From contig JAISYM010000106.1 of the NCBI GenBank assembly GCA_031269875.1, forward strand, positions 1 through 52,537: 52,537 bases of DNA, given 5' to 3'. Shown here one piece after another: positions 34,799-43,300 of this stretch. Below the pieces are notes generated by a model. The model was not told the DNA's origin. It made no database searches and worked only from the letters and a program-made list of their open reading frames with translations. Made by a program: the position numbers and the translations under genes. This stretch comes from Synergistaceae bacterium. GTDB taxonomy: Bacteria > Synergistota > Synergistia > Synergistales > Synergistaceae. Numbering within the stretch: position 1 is the first letter of the stretch; the number at the start of each line of letters is the position of its first letter.

Positions 34799-35968
34799 CT
34801 ACAATACGCACATTATAAAAGTGTCGTTGTGGTTTCTGTTCGTAAGGCCTTCTCCTCTGCTGGACGAGACCGGACACATCTCTCCCCCCGAATAAGTGAA
34901 TTGATACGGGACGCCGGACAAATCCATCAGTTCTTGGACGCGCTTCATCTCGCCGGTTGGATCGTAGCCCAGCGCGAAGTAGCGCCCTACGCACGAAAAC
35001 ATCAGTACGCAATCAAATTTTTCAGCAGACAGCACGTCGGACACTAACTTGGCCGTGGTGGCGAGCACCTCGTCCCTGTCGATTTGGCCGACGGACAGAA
35101 TAGCGCCTTCCGGCATGTCGCCGCCGCATACGGCGTATCCGTCCGGGGTTATGGCGAAAATGACGCGCACGACCTGAAGTGTGCCGTCGTTGTAGTCCAA
35201 GAGGAACGGGAAGGAGTTGACCCCGACAATGCCGCCGTCCTCCGCGCGTTTCAGCCCCAAGCTCTCCAGGTATTCCAATACCGGATGCCCGTTGACGGAC
35301 TTTAACTGATTCCCGCACGATGAGGTGACGACGCCTTTCTGTGAGAATATCCTCTCCGTGGATATCGACGCCATAAAAAACCTTGGGTTTACGTTTCCGC
35401 CGGCGAGCGCGAAGGCGAAGCGGTCACGGTAAGCGCCGCCGTCGAATATGACCTGTGAATCCTTGTAATCACTGTTGTTATCGACAGCCAGCATACCGAA
35501 ATTCGGCACCCCGCCTGAGATATCGGAGAACGAGCTTACGAAAAAATCGCCGCTGACAGGGACCAACAGCGGAGCGAAACTCAGCATGAAAGAAGGACGG
35601 CCGTTTATTTTTTCCGCCGCGGCCTCGTATGCTTGGCGCAGCGGCGCGTCGTCGGCGCCGGTCAAAGGCTCTGAGAGCCCGGTTGAAAATTCGGCGTCGT
35701 CGCTGGTCAGCACGAGCAGCGTGAGCAGGATTTTGCCGGAAGAACCGCGAACGGCGTTTCCAATCGTCGTCGTCCCGATCACGGGAAACGGAAGCGCGTT
35801 GCACAGCTCCCGCACGACCCCCGAACTGATAAATTCACTGTAGCAGGTGAGCAGCCCTATCGTGCTGCCCAGCAATTTATCGTATCCGCCGATCTGCTCC
35901 TCGATATCGATTATCGCCTGTTCGATGTCGTCGACTTCCTCTGTGAACGCGCTCATCACTTTTATCAT
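34799..35968 (-). CDS. FIST-domain sensory protein
   Basis: A 389-residue FIST N plus FIST C protein. The family is linked to signal transduction, thought to bind small molecules such as amino acids. FIST N features are LLTCYSEF, PVIGTTTIGNAVRG and GGAYRDRFAFALAGG. FIST C has ADGGIVGVNSFPF, then CVLMFSCVGRYFALG and TYSGGEMCPVSSSRG near the end. No signal peptide or membrane helix is seen. GGGGAG is 8 nt before ATG 35968. It directly precedes the hybrid kinase, so it is the likely input module of that kinase. Confidence 0.87.
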   Translation of the reverse strand: MIKVMSAFTEEVDDIEQAIIDIEEQIGGYDKLLGSTIGLLTCYSEFISSGVVRELCNALPFPVIGTTTIGNAVRGSSGKILLTLLVLTSDDAEFSTGLSEPLTGADDAPLRQAYEAAAEKINGRPSFMLSFAPLLVPVSGDFFVSSFSDISGGVPNFGMLAVDNNSDYKDSQVIFDGGAYRDRFAFALAGGNVNPRFFMASISTERIFSQKGVVTSSCGNQLKSVNGHPVLEYLESLGLKRAEDGGIVGVNSFPFLLDYNDGTLQVVRVIFAITPDGYAVCGGDMPEGAILSVGQIDRDEVLATTAKLVSDVLSAEKFDCVLMFSCVGRYFALGYDPTGEMKRVQELMDLSGVPYQFTYSGGEMCPVSSSRGEGLTNRNHNDTFIMCVL

Positions 35969-36096
35969 AGCGGTATCTCCCCTTTATTCCTTGTCGTTAT
36001 TCTCCAGAGCGATAAAGTTTCCGCATTACCTGAAATTTTAACACGTCCTGGCGACATAAGTTATAATTTTTTATGATCTGAGAGGAGCGGTTTTTA

Positions 36097-36936
36097 GTGG
36101 AAAATTCAGAACAATTTACACCTGTAGATTGGCAGGGCGTGAAAAAATTTTTGAGCGGACACTCCGCAAGGCATGAGATAAACTGGACGCGCGAGACGCC
36201 ATCAACGCAGATTCTGGCGAAGGAGGCGGCGAAGCGCGGCGCGCCGGACGGGAGTGTTTTTGTCACTGACTGGCAGAACTCGGGGCGAGGGAGGCGGGAC
36301 AGGTCGTGGCAGTCCCTCCCGGGCATGGATCTCACATTCTCCGTGATAACGAGGCGCCGCGTCGCCGCGAAGGACGCCCCGCTGTTTTCCCTCGCGGCTT
36401 CTTTGGCCGTGTGCGAGGCGCTCCGAATACATCTGCCGGAATCCGTCTCGATAAAGTGGCCCAACGATGTCCTGGCGGGCGAGCGAAAGATCTGCGGCAT
36501 AATCTGCGAGTGTGCCGGCGCAGAGTACATCGACTACGCTGTGACAGGCATCGGCATAAATGTCAACAGCAGACACGAAGAACCGGCGCCCGGGGACAAA
36601 AAAATTCCCCAAAAACCCGCGCCCACGTCCCTCTCGACGGAGACCGGGCGTTCGTTCGGCCTACCGGAGCTGTTGGCGCTCGTCCTTGAAGAACTGGACG
36701 AGGCCTGCTCGCTGGTCGAGAGCGCCCAAGGCCGGGCGGCGCTGATCGAGTCGTACAAGGCCCGCTGCGGCACTATCGGGCGCGCGGTAACCATCGTGAC
36801 TGATGAGGGCGGCTTGGAGTGCGCGGCCGTTGGGATATCCGACGATGGCGCTATTATTGTCCTAGACTCAAGCGGTAAAAAAAGAACCTTCAACGCCGCC
36901 GACGTGATTCACGCGAGACTGAAGGACAAGACTTGA
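36097..36936 (+). CDS. birA: Biotin-[acetyl-CoA-carboxylase] ligase
   Basis: A 279-residue class I biotin-protein ligase: it lacks the N-terminal DNA-binding HTH and so is not a repressor. The enzymatic core is TDWQNSGRGRRDRSWQS (biotin/ATP loop), PGMDLTFSVI, IKWPNDVLAGERKICGIICE and VTGIGINVN. The C-terminal SH3-like cap is GRAVTIVTDEGG. It attaches biotin to carboxylase subunits. The start is GTG 36097 with GAGAGGAG upstream. It converges with rnhA with a short gap. Confidence 0.93.
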   Translation: MENSEQFTPVDWQGVKKFLSGHSARHEINWTRETPSTQILAKEAAKRGAPDGSVFVTDWQNSGRGRRDRSWQSLPGMDLTFSVITRRRVAAKDAPLFSLAASLAVCEALRIHLPESVSIKWPNDVLAGERKICGIICECAGAEYIDYAVTGIGINVNSRHEEPAPGDKKIPQKPAPTSLSTETGRSFGLPELLALVLEELDEACSLVESAQGRAALIESYKARCGTIGRAVTIVTDEGGLECAAVGISDDGAIIVLDSSGKKRTFNAADVIHARLKDKT

Positions 36937-36947
36937 TCGGGCCGGCG

Positions 36948-37340
36948 TCAGCCCTTTTCGTCGATGGCCCTGTTCGAGAGGGCGTCCGCGAGCTTGTTGC
37001 CCTCCCGCGGCGTCCACGTCAGCTTGACTCCAAGACCGTCCATGAGCTTCCACGCGGACTCCGCGAGCGCTCTCAAGTGCGGCAGGTTTATCTTCCACTG
37101 GCGGTTGACCTGGCAGACGACAAGTTTGCTATCGCCCTTTATTTCAAGCCCGTTCAGACCGCGCGCGCGCGCTTCGGCCAAAAGCCGCAGCAGCGCCGTG
37201 TACTCGGCCTCGTTATTCGTCTTTACCCCCAAATATTCGGCGCACTCCCATACGACCCCGCCGCCGTCGTCCACTATACAAGCGCCAGCACCGGCATGGC
37301 CTGGATTCCCCCGCGACGCCCCGTCAAAATAACCTTTCAC
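36948..37340 (-). CDS. rnhA: Ribonuclease HI
   Basis: A 130-residue RNase H type 1, cutting the RNA strand of RNA-DNA hybrids. The acidic catalytic set is GYFDGASRGNPG (first Asp), NNEAEYTAL (Glu), EIKGDSKLVV (Asp) and LADALSNRAI (last Asp). It lacks the long basic protrusion of E. coli RnhA, as in many compact homologues. A GTG at 37340 with GAGAGG 8 nt upstream is preferred; an alternative GTG at 37349 overlaps the ribosome site. Confidence 0.9.
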   Translation of the reverse strand: MKGYFDGASRGNPGHAGAGACIVDDGGGVVWECAEYLGVKTNNEAEYTALLRLLAEARARGLNGLEIKGDSKLVVCQVNRQWKINLPHLRALAESAWKLMDGLGVKLTWTPREGNKLADALSNRAIDEKG

Positions 37341-37505
37341 CGACTTCACCTCTCATGTGTTCCGCGTTGCGTTTTGCGCCGCCAGCGGATATTATAACGC
37401 TCGAAAGCGCGATATACGCGAAATTCGCGTGACGCGCCGGCCAACTGGATATATATTACACGGACAAGCCCGCAGGGCGAAACCTATAATGAGGAGTGAA
37501 TGAGA

Positions 37506-37898
37506 ATGAAGCTGGGGGATCATGTACAGAGCGGAGATTGGAAGGGTGAGAAGCACGTTCCAGTGATCGAGGCGCCGGAACACGCCGCGGCTGGGGAGGC
37601 CGTCCTGATTAAGTTCGGGATCGGCAAGGAAATCCCGCACCCGAACACCGCCGCGCACTACATCAAGTGGATCAAACTGTTCTTCGTGCCAGACGGCGGG
37701 AAGTTCGCCATAGAACTCGCGGATGTGGCGTTCGACGCGCACGGGGACAGCACGGACCCGCAGAAGCCCGGCCCCGCTTTCACGGAGCCGTTTACGTCGG
37801 TCGAGGCGAAATTCGCATCCAGCGGCGTGCTGGTTGCGCTCTCTTATTGCAACATCCACGGATTGTGGGAAAATTCAAAGCCCATCAAAATCGGTTAA
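37506..37898 (+). CDS. Superoxide reductase (neelaredoxin type)
   Basis: A 130-residue one-iron superoxide reductase, reducing superoxide to peroxide in anaerobes. The iron-site motifs are GEKHVPVIEAP (Glu-Lys-His), HPNTAAHYIKWI (two His) and ALSYCNIHGLWE (Cys and His). The N-terminal desulforedoxin domain is absent, so it is the neelaredoxin/class II type. The ATG 37506 has GAGGAG 9 nt upstream; ATG 37500 is too near it. MITE copy B and a terminator follow. Confidence 0.93.
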   Translation: MKLGDHVQSGDWKGEKHVPVIEAPEHAAAGEAVLIKFGIGKEIPHPNTAAHYIKWIKLFFVPDGGKFAIELADVAFDAHGDSTDPQKPGPAFTEPFTSVEAKFASSGVLVALSYCNIHGLWENSKPIKIG

Positions 37899-37911
37899 GC
37901 GTGATTAATTT

Positions 37912-38029
37912 TTAAGGAAGCGCTGATCAATGCGCCTAAACGACATTATGCCGTTTGGGAAGCCGTCCGCCGCAAGGGTTTTTAATCTTCACCCTTTAGG
38001 CCCCTAACAATAAATCAGCATTTTCTTAA
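37912..38029 (+). mobile_element. MITE copy B after superoxide reductase
   Basis: The element core is 37916-38025 (110 bp) between TTAA at 37912-37915 and 38026-38029. The ends are GGAAGCGCTGATCAAT and the complement of GAAAATGCTGATTTAT. It is about 85 percent alike by eye to copy A. It starts 14 nt after the superoxide reductase stop. Confidence 0.82.
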
Positions 38030-38036
38030 AACTAAA

Positions 38037-38067
38037 CGGGACTCCCTTACGGGGGTTCTGTTTTTTT
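38037..38067 (+). terminator. Terminator after the superoxide reductase/MITE B
   Basis: The arms CGGGACTCCC and GGGGGTTCTG (38037-38046 and 38051-38060) pair over about 10 bp, including several G-U pairs, with a TTAC loop. TTTTTTT follows on plus. It probably ends the superoxide reductase transcript now lengthened by MITE B. Confidence 0.65.
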
Positions 38068-38105
38068 GTCCGCTCACGTGGTATTCTTACCGGGAGGTGA
38101 TCCGC

Positions 38106-38699
38106 GTGATTCCGGTCGGCCATGATGACTATGCTGTGGAACTGAAAACCTGCGAGATAGCGATGAAGGACTTGACAGCCTCTTACCGCTTTGCGGACAG
38201 GGTGATGTCCTATTGCGCCGCTTGCCCCATATTCGGCAAAAACTGGTCGTGTCCCCCGTTCGGCTTTGACGTGGACGAGCTTCTGGGGCGCTTCGATTTC
38301 GCCTATATTTTAGGCGTGAAGATGATACACGGTGAAAAGACGAGGGCGGCGTACAACACGTCAAAGAGCGCGCTCAAGTACTCCGTGTGGCTCATGGACA
38401 ACGTCAATCTGAAACTTCTCGATATCCTCCACGACCTCGAGCGAAAGTATCCAGGCAGCAGAGGCGCCTCCGGGGGAAGCTGCAAAATATGCAAGACGTG
38501 CGCCAGGATAGATTCTCTTCCCTGCCGCTTCCCCGGGAAAATGAGAAACTCGATAGAGTCGCTCGGCTTCGACGTCTCTATGATATCGAAGGACCTTCTG
38601 GGCTTGGAGTTGGTCTGGATGAAAGATGGCCTGCCGCCCTATCAGGTTCTCGTGAACGCGCTTTTCACCTCCGGCCGCTGCGGCGGGATAATTCGCTGA
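38106..38699 (+). CDS. DUF2284 predicted metal-binding protein
   Basis: A 197-residue DUF2284 protein. Cysteines form clusters CAACPIFGKNWSCPPF (about 37-52) and CKICKTCARIDSLPC (about 123-137), likely metal or Fe-S ligands. The family occurs in anaerobes, often near corrinoid or Fe-S proteins; its function is unknown. GTG 38106 is preferred, 8 nt after GGAGG; GTG 38097 overlaps that site. kdsB follows 20 nt downstream. Confidence 0.82.
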   Translation: MIPVGHDDYAVELKTCEIAMKDLTASYRFADRVMSYCAACPIFGKNWSCPPFGFDVDELLGRFDFAYILGVKMIHGEKTRAAYNTSKSALKYSVWLMDNVNLKLLDILHDLERKYPGSRGASGGSCKICKTCARIDSLPCRFPGKMRNSIESLGFDVSMISKDLLGLELVWMKDGLPPYQVLVNALFTSGRCGGIIR

Positions 38700-38719
38700 A
38701 GCCCGGGAACGGATATGAG

Positions 38720-39451
38720 ATGCCCATAATCCAAACCCTTGCCGTAATACCGGCAAGACTGCGCAGCGTAAGGCTTCCGGAAAAACCGCTCATCAAACTC
38801 AAGGGACGCGAGCTCGTGCTTTGGGTTTGGGAGGGAGTGAGGGAGAGCCGCAAGGTCGACAGGGTGATCGTCGCCACGGACGACCGGAAAATCGCCTCCT
38901 TAGTAGAGCGCGCCGGAGGCGAGGCGATGATGACGCCCGACACGCCTACGGGCAGCGACAGAGTGGCGTACGTCGCGCGGCGGATTCCATCACAATTTGT
39001 CCTGAACGTCCAGGGAGACGATCCAACGGTATCGGCGGCGGTTATAGACCCGATGATAGATGCCCTTGCCGCGAGCCCCGAGACAAACTTGGCCGTTCTC
39101 GCCAAAAAAATCGACAATCCCGCCGAGATCACGAAAGACTCGATAGTCAAAATGGTCTTTGACCAGAACAGCCGCGCCCTTTATTTCAGCCGCTCACCGA
39201 TTCCATTCCCGCGAAACGGCGGCGCTGACTATTACAAGCATATCGGGCCATACGCGTGGAGGCGTGAAGCCCTATTCGAGTTTGCCTCATGGCCGCAGAC
39301 CCCGCTCGAACGCTGCGAGAGCCTGGAAATGCTGCGGCTGCTTGAAAGAGGGCGTTCCATCATGTGCATCGAGACAGCGGCGGACAGCATCGAGATTGAC
39401 ACGCCGGAAGACGTGCTCGCTTTTGAGGAATACTATAGTAAGGAAGGATGA
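38720..39451 (+). CDS. kdsB: CMP-Kdo / CMP-8-amino-Kdo synthetase
   Basis: A 243-residue cytidylyltransferase that activates Kdo-type sugars with CTP for lipid A-core assembly. Family phrases are VIPARLRSVRLPEKPL, VDRVIVATDD, PTGSDRVAYVA, FVLNVQGDDP, HIGPYAWRREAL and IEIDTPEDVLAFE. The usual GDEP is GDDP here. The kdnA homologue 5 nt downstream suggests that the true sugar is 8-amino-Kdo. ATG 38720 gives the expected N-terminus, though its ribosome site is weak. Confidence 0.87.
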   Translation: MPIIQTLAVIPARLRSVRLPEKPLIKLKGRELVLWVWEGVRESRKVDRVIVATDDRKIASLVERAGGEAMMTPDTPTGSDRVAYVARRIPSQFVLNVQGDDPTVSAAVIDPMIDALAASPETNLAVLAKKIDNPAEITKDSIVKMVFDQNSRALYFSRSPIPFPRNGGADYYKHIGPYAWRREALFEFASWPQTPLERCESLEMLRLLERGRSIMCIETAADSIEIDTPEDVLAFEEYYSKEG

Positions 39452-39456
39452 TCTGA

Positions 39457-40647
39457 ATGCCTGGCTATGAACTATTCGACGATGAAGAAAAAAGACATGT
39501 AAACGAGGTAATGGAAACCGGCGTAATTACCCCATACGGCTTTACCGCCGCGCGCAAGGGCCGCTGGAAGGTACGGGAACTTGAGGAGGCGATCCGCCTC
39601 CGAACGGGCTCAAAGTACGCCCTCATGCTGTCGGACGGAACGGCGGCTCTCACCGTCGCGCTTGCGGCAATGGGCATCGGCGCGGGCGACGAGGTCATAA
39701 TTCCGACTTTTACGTTCGTGGCGACATTCGAATCCGTGACAGCGGCGGGAGCAACTCCAATCTTCGCGGATGTGGACAAGACACTTTGCCTCTGCCCGGA
39801 CTCCATCAAAGAGGCAATGACGCCAAGGACAAAGGCCGTCATTGCCGTTCACATGTGCGGCGCCTCCGCTGCCATAGATGAACTGTCGTCTTTCTGCCGA
39901 GACAATCGCCTGCTGCTCCTGGAGGATGCGTGTCAGGCGTTCGGGGCAACCTTCAAGGGCCAGGCTCTCGGCACGATAGGGGACGCGGGGTGCTACTCGT
40001 TCGACTTCAACAAGATGGTGACATGCGGCGAGGGCGGCGCGCTTTTGACGGGCAGCGAGGATATATACAGGAAAGCGGATATGTATCACGATCACGGACA
40101 CGACCACAGCAACGAGGACAGGGGCGCCGAAGGACATCCGTTCGCCGGTTACAACTATCGCGTTTCAGAGCTGCACGCCGCGATCGGGTGCGCTCAGATA
40201 GCCAAGGCGGACAGATTTCTCAAAATCCAGAGGGAAAATAAAAGGGTTTTCAAGGAAGCCTTAGCCGGTGTCCCGGGCGTAGAGTTCCGCAGTCTTCCCG
40301 ACCCTGACGGAGACGCAGCCACGTTCGTTTCGTTCTTCATGCCTACGGAAGATCAGGCGAGAAACGCCGCAAAGGCGCTCAGGGGAGCCGGCATAGACGG
40401 GGTATTCCACTGGTACGACAATAACTGGCACTACATCCGCAACTGGGATCACATCAAGAACCGCCGCTTCGTCAACCCGATATCGAGCGATATCCTGAAA
40501 AACATGCCCGACTATTCTAAAGCTCAGTTCAAGTCCGACGAAATTGTGTCACGCTGCGTTTCTATCACGGTAAAGATGGGCTGGAGCAAGGATGAAGTGA
40601 CATCGAGGGCGGAAAAGATAACGTCCGCCGTCCGGTCAGTCCTCTAA
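39457..40647 (+). CDS. kdnA: 8-amino-3,8-dideoxy-manno-octulosonate aminotransferase (KdnA)
   Basis: A 396-residue PLP enzyme of the DegT/DnrJ/EryC1 family. It matches remembered Shewanella KdnA along its length: MPGYELFDDEEKRHVNEVME at the start, SDGTAALTVALAAMGIGAGDEVI, HMCGASAAIDEL, LLEDACQAFGATFKGQALGT, then HDHGHDHSNEDRGAEGHP and NWHYIRNWDHI. The PLP lysine is in CYSFDFNKMVTCGEGGA. It aminates an 8-keto-Kdo to Kdo8N for LPS. KdnB (the oxidoreductase) is not adjacent. AAGGA(AGGA) precedes ATG 39457. Confidence 0.85.
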   Translation: MPGYELFDDEEKRHVNEVMETGVITPYGFTAARKGRWKVRELEEAIRLRTGSKYALMLSDGTAALTVALAAMGIGAGDEVIIPTFTFVATFESVTAAGATPIFADVDKTLCLCPDSIKEAMTPRTKAVIAVHMCGASAAIDELSSFCRDNRLLLLEDACQAFGATFKGQALGTIGDAGCYSFDFNKMVTCGEGGALLTGSEDIYRKADMYHDHGHDHSNEDRGAEGHPFAGYNYRVSELHAAIGCAQIAKADRFLKIQRENKRVFKEALAGVPGVEFRSLPDPDGDAATFVSFFMPTEDQARNAAKALRGAGIDGVFHWYDNNWHYIRNWDHIKNRRFVNPISSDILKNMPDYSKAQFKSDEIVSRCVSITVKMGWSKDEVTSRAEKITSAVRSVL

Positions 40648-40652
40648 TCAGC

Positions 40653-40704
40653 ATACCGCCAAATCAACTCGCGTATAGCGAGTTGATTTGGCGGTATCAA
40701 TTTT
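40653..40704 (+). terminator. Strong terminator between kdnA and ftsH
   Basis: A perfect 20-bp stem (40653-40672 and 40678-40697, starting ATACCGCCAAATCAACTCGC) with a 5-nt GTATA loop is followed by CAATTTTTA on plus. It ends kdnA and may also stop the convergent ftsH transcript. Confidence 0.9.
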
Positions 40705-40723
40705 TATCCCTCTTTATCCTTCT

Positions 40724-42691
40724 TTAATCCTTATCGCCGGCGTCCGCTTTCTCCGCTTCTTCGCTGATATCATCAGTCTTTTCGCCCAAAGACGCGTCTT
40801 CGTTTTTTGCGGCGTCCTCTCCTTCAGGCTCTCCGGCTGAATTATCCGGCGCCTTTGGCGAATCGCCGTTCTCACTATGATTCTCCTCGGTCTCGGGAAA
40901 GCCGAGCAGCTTGTTAAATTCCGGCCCCTCCAGAACCTCTTTCTGGAGGAGTACGGCCGTGATCTCCTCGACCTTCTCGAAGTTGTCAGTCAGGATGCCG
41001 CGCACCCTTTCGAAACACTCGTCCAGGATCCGGCGGACTTCCTGATCTATGGCGAAGGCTATCTCCTCGCTGTAGTTGCGATCCTCCATTATATCCCTGC
41101 CGAGAAACACCTCATGGTGCTTCTTGCCAAGCGTCACCGGCCCCAGCCTTTCGCTCATGCCCAACTGCGTAACCATCTGGCGGGCCGTCGCTGTGGCCCT
41201 TTCTAGGTCGTTCTGCGCGCCGCTGGTGACGTCGCCGAACTTGATCGTCTCCGTGACCCTTCCGCCAAGGAGAACGCAAATCCTGTTCAGCAATTCCATT
41301 TTTGATATCAGGAAGCGATCCTCCTCCGGCACTTGAAGCGTATAGCCCAGCGCCATGTGACCCCTCGGAATGATGGATATCTTGTGAACAGGGTCGGAGC
41401 CGGGTATCATCCTCGCCACTATCGCGTGTCCGACCTCATGATAGGCGATGATCTCCCGCTCTTTTTTGCTGATCACGCGGCTCTTTCGCTCCGGGCCGGC
41501 CATAACGCGGTCAATGGCCTCCTCAAATTCGGGCATCCCGAGGGATTCCTTGAGGCGGCGGCCGGCTAAGAGCGCCGCCTCGTTTACGAGGTTAGCGAGG
41601 TCCGCGCCGACGAAACCGGGCGTTCTGCGCGCAATTACGTCAAGATCGACGTCCTCTCCAAGTTTTTTGTCCTTTATATGAACTTTGAGTATGGCAAGCC
41701 TCCCGTTTACGTCCGGGCGGTCGACAACTATCTGCCTGTCAAAGCGGCCCGGTCTCAAAAGCGCGGGGTCCAGGATGTCCGGCCTGTTAGTAGCAGCGAT
41801 GAGTATTATGCCGCCGCCGACCTCAAATCCGTCCATCTCGACTAAGAGCTGGTTCAGCGTCTGTTCGCGTTCGTCATGCCCTCCGCCGAGACCGGCGCCG
41901 CGCTGACGGCCTACCGCGTCTATCTCGTCGATGAACACTATGCAGGGCTGGTATCGCCGCGCCTGCTCGAAGAGGTCGCGCACCCTGGCGGCGCCGACTC
42001 CGACGAACATTTCGACAAAGTCAGAACCGCTGATGCTGAAGAACGGCACGTCCGCCTCGCCGGCCACGGCGCGGGAGAGAAGGGTCTTTCCCGTTCCGGG
42101 CGACCCCAGCAGGAGCACGCCCCTCGGAACCTTTGCCCCAAGTTTGGCGAAACGCCCCGGATCGCGGAGGAACTCGACCACCTCCGCCAGCTCCTCCTTC
42201 GACTCGTCACAGCCTGCCACATCCTCGAACGTGACCTTCGGCCTGTTGTCAAGGAACAGCTTTGCCTTGCTCTTCGAAAAACTCATCACCTTACTGCCGC
42301 CACCCTGCATGTTGTAGAGAATGAAAATCCACGCCCCGATCAAAAGCAGGGTCGGAAAGAGCGAGGTCATCAGACTCGACCACCACGGCGTCTGCGCGGG
42401 AGGAATCACCTTCACGTTCACGCCTTTGCCGGCAAGGTCCTTCGCCAGATCGCCAACCCCTACGGCGTATGTCTGAAACTCCGTCCCGTCCGAGAAAGCG
42501 CCCTTTATCGTGTCCTCCTCGATAATGACGCTCTCTATACGCCCTACCTCCGCCGCGCTTAAGAGATCGCTGTATGTTATTTCATCGATCTTCTTCGGAC
42601 TGGACTCAGATGAAAGGAACACGTTGACAAGACTGACCACAAGAACTATCAATACTAAGTATATCCCAAGATTCTTCGCTAATTTACCCAA
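40724..42691 (-). CDS. ftsH: ATP-dependent zinc metalloprotease FtsH
   Basis: A 655-residue membrane AAA+ protease for quality control of membrane and short-lived proteins. Two N-terminal membrane helices (about 7-25 and 105-127) flank a periplasmic domain. Walker A is [13 protein letters not shown], Walker [17 protein letters not shown], and the second region of homology ends [10 protein letters not shown]. The zinc site is HEVGHAIV. The C-terminal tail after about 600 is acidic and disordered. It is last of the tilS-hpt-ftsH cluster, the conserved bacterial order. Confidence 0.97.
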   Translation of the reverse strand: MGKLAKNLGIYLVLIVLVVSLVNVFLSSESSPKKIDEITYSDLLSAAEVGRIESVIIEEDTIKGAFSDGTEFQTYAVGVGDLAKDLAGKGVNVKVIPPAQTPWWSSLMTSLFPTLLLIGAWIFILYNMQGGGSKVMSFSKSKAKLFLDNRPKVTFEDVAGCDESKEELAEVVEFLRDPGRFAKLGAKVPRGVLLLGSPGTGKTLLSRAVAGEADVPFFSISGSDFVEMFVGVGAARVRDLFEQARRYQPCIVFIDEIDAVGRQRGAGLGGGHDEREQTLNQLLVEMDGFEVGGGIILIAATNRPDILDPALLRPGRFDRQIVVDRPDVNGRLAILKVHIKDKKLGEDVDLDVIARRTPGFVGADLANLVNEAALLAGRRLKESLGMPEFEEAIDRVMAGPERKSRVISKKEREIIAYHEVGHAIVARMIPGSDPVHKISIIPRGHMALGYTLQVPEEDRFLISKMELLNRICVLLGGRVTETIKFGDVTSGAQNDLERATATARQMVTQLGMSERLGPVTLGKKHHEVFLGRDIMEDRNYSEEIAFAIDQEVRRILDECFERVRGILTDNFEKVEEITAVLLQKEVLEGPEFNKLLGFPETEENHSENGDSPKAPDNSAGEPEGEDAAKNEDASLGEKTDDISEEAEKADAGDKD

Positions 42692-42751
42692 AGACTGAGC
42701 CCCTCTCTTCTCGAAAACTCTTTAAACTTTATCACTTATTTTATTCCTATT

Positions 42752-43300
42752 TTATCCCTCTTCAAGACACCAAATATCGCCGAGGTTACGCCACTTTCCG
42801 GCATAATCAAGTCCGTAGCCCACTACAAATTTATCGGGAATTTCAAACCCCTTGTACTCTATGGTACACTCCACCGTCTTGCGGTCGGGTTTTTCGAGAA
42901 GGACGCAAGTCCTGAAGCTCCTGGGGTTTCTCGCCGCAAGCATATCTTTCAGGTAAGAGAGGGTCAGACCCGTATCCATTATATCTTCGACCAGAATTAT
43001 ATGCTCACCTTCCGCGGGAGTGTCCATGTCCTTTATTATTTTGACCGCTCCGCTGGAAGACGATGAGTTGCCATATGACGAAACCGCCATAAAATCCATC
43101 CTAACGTCAATCGAACTCTCTATCATGCGGACCAGGTCGGCCATAAAAATAACCGCTCCCTTGAGTACCCCGACGATAATGAGCCGTTCTCCGCGATATT
43201 CATTATTGATATCGGCTGCAAGCTCAGCCACCCTTTGATTGATGCGCTCCTTCGACAGCAAAATGCCGCCCAGTTTAAACGAAGCGTCTATTCCCGCCAT
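42752..43300 (-). CDS. hpt: Hypoxanthine phosphoribosyltransferase
   Basis: A 182-residue purine salvage enzyme converting hypoxanthine or guanine plus PRPP to IMP or GMP. The PRPP motif is ILVEDIMDTGLTL. LKGAVIFMADLVR and VSSYGNSSSSSG (flexible loop) and VVGYGLDYAGKWRNL complete the family pattern. ATG 43300 follows AGAGGGG by 9 nt and overlaps the 3' end of tilS by 13 nt. Confidence 0.95.
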   Translation of the reverse strand: MAGIDASFKLGGILLSKERINQRVAELAADINNEYRGERLIIVGVLKGAVIFMADLVRMIESSIDVRMDFMAVSSYGNSSSSSGAVKIIKDMDTPAEGEHIILVEDIMDTGLTLSYLKDMLAARNPRSFRTCVLLEKPDRKTVECTIEYKGFEIPDKFVVGYGLDYAGKWRNLGDIWCLEEG

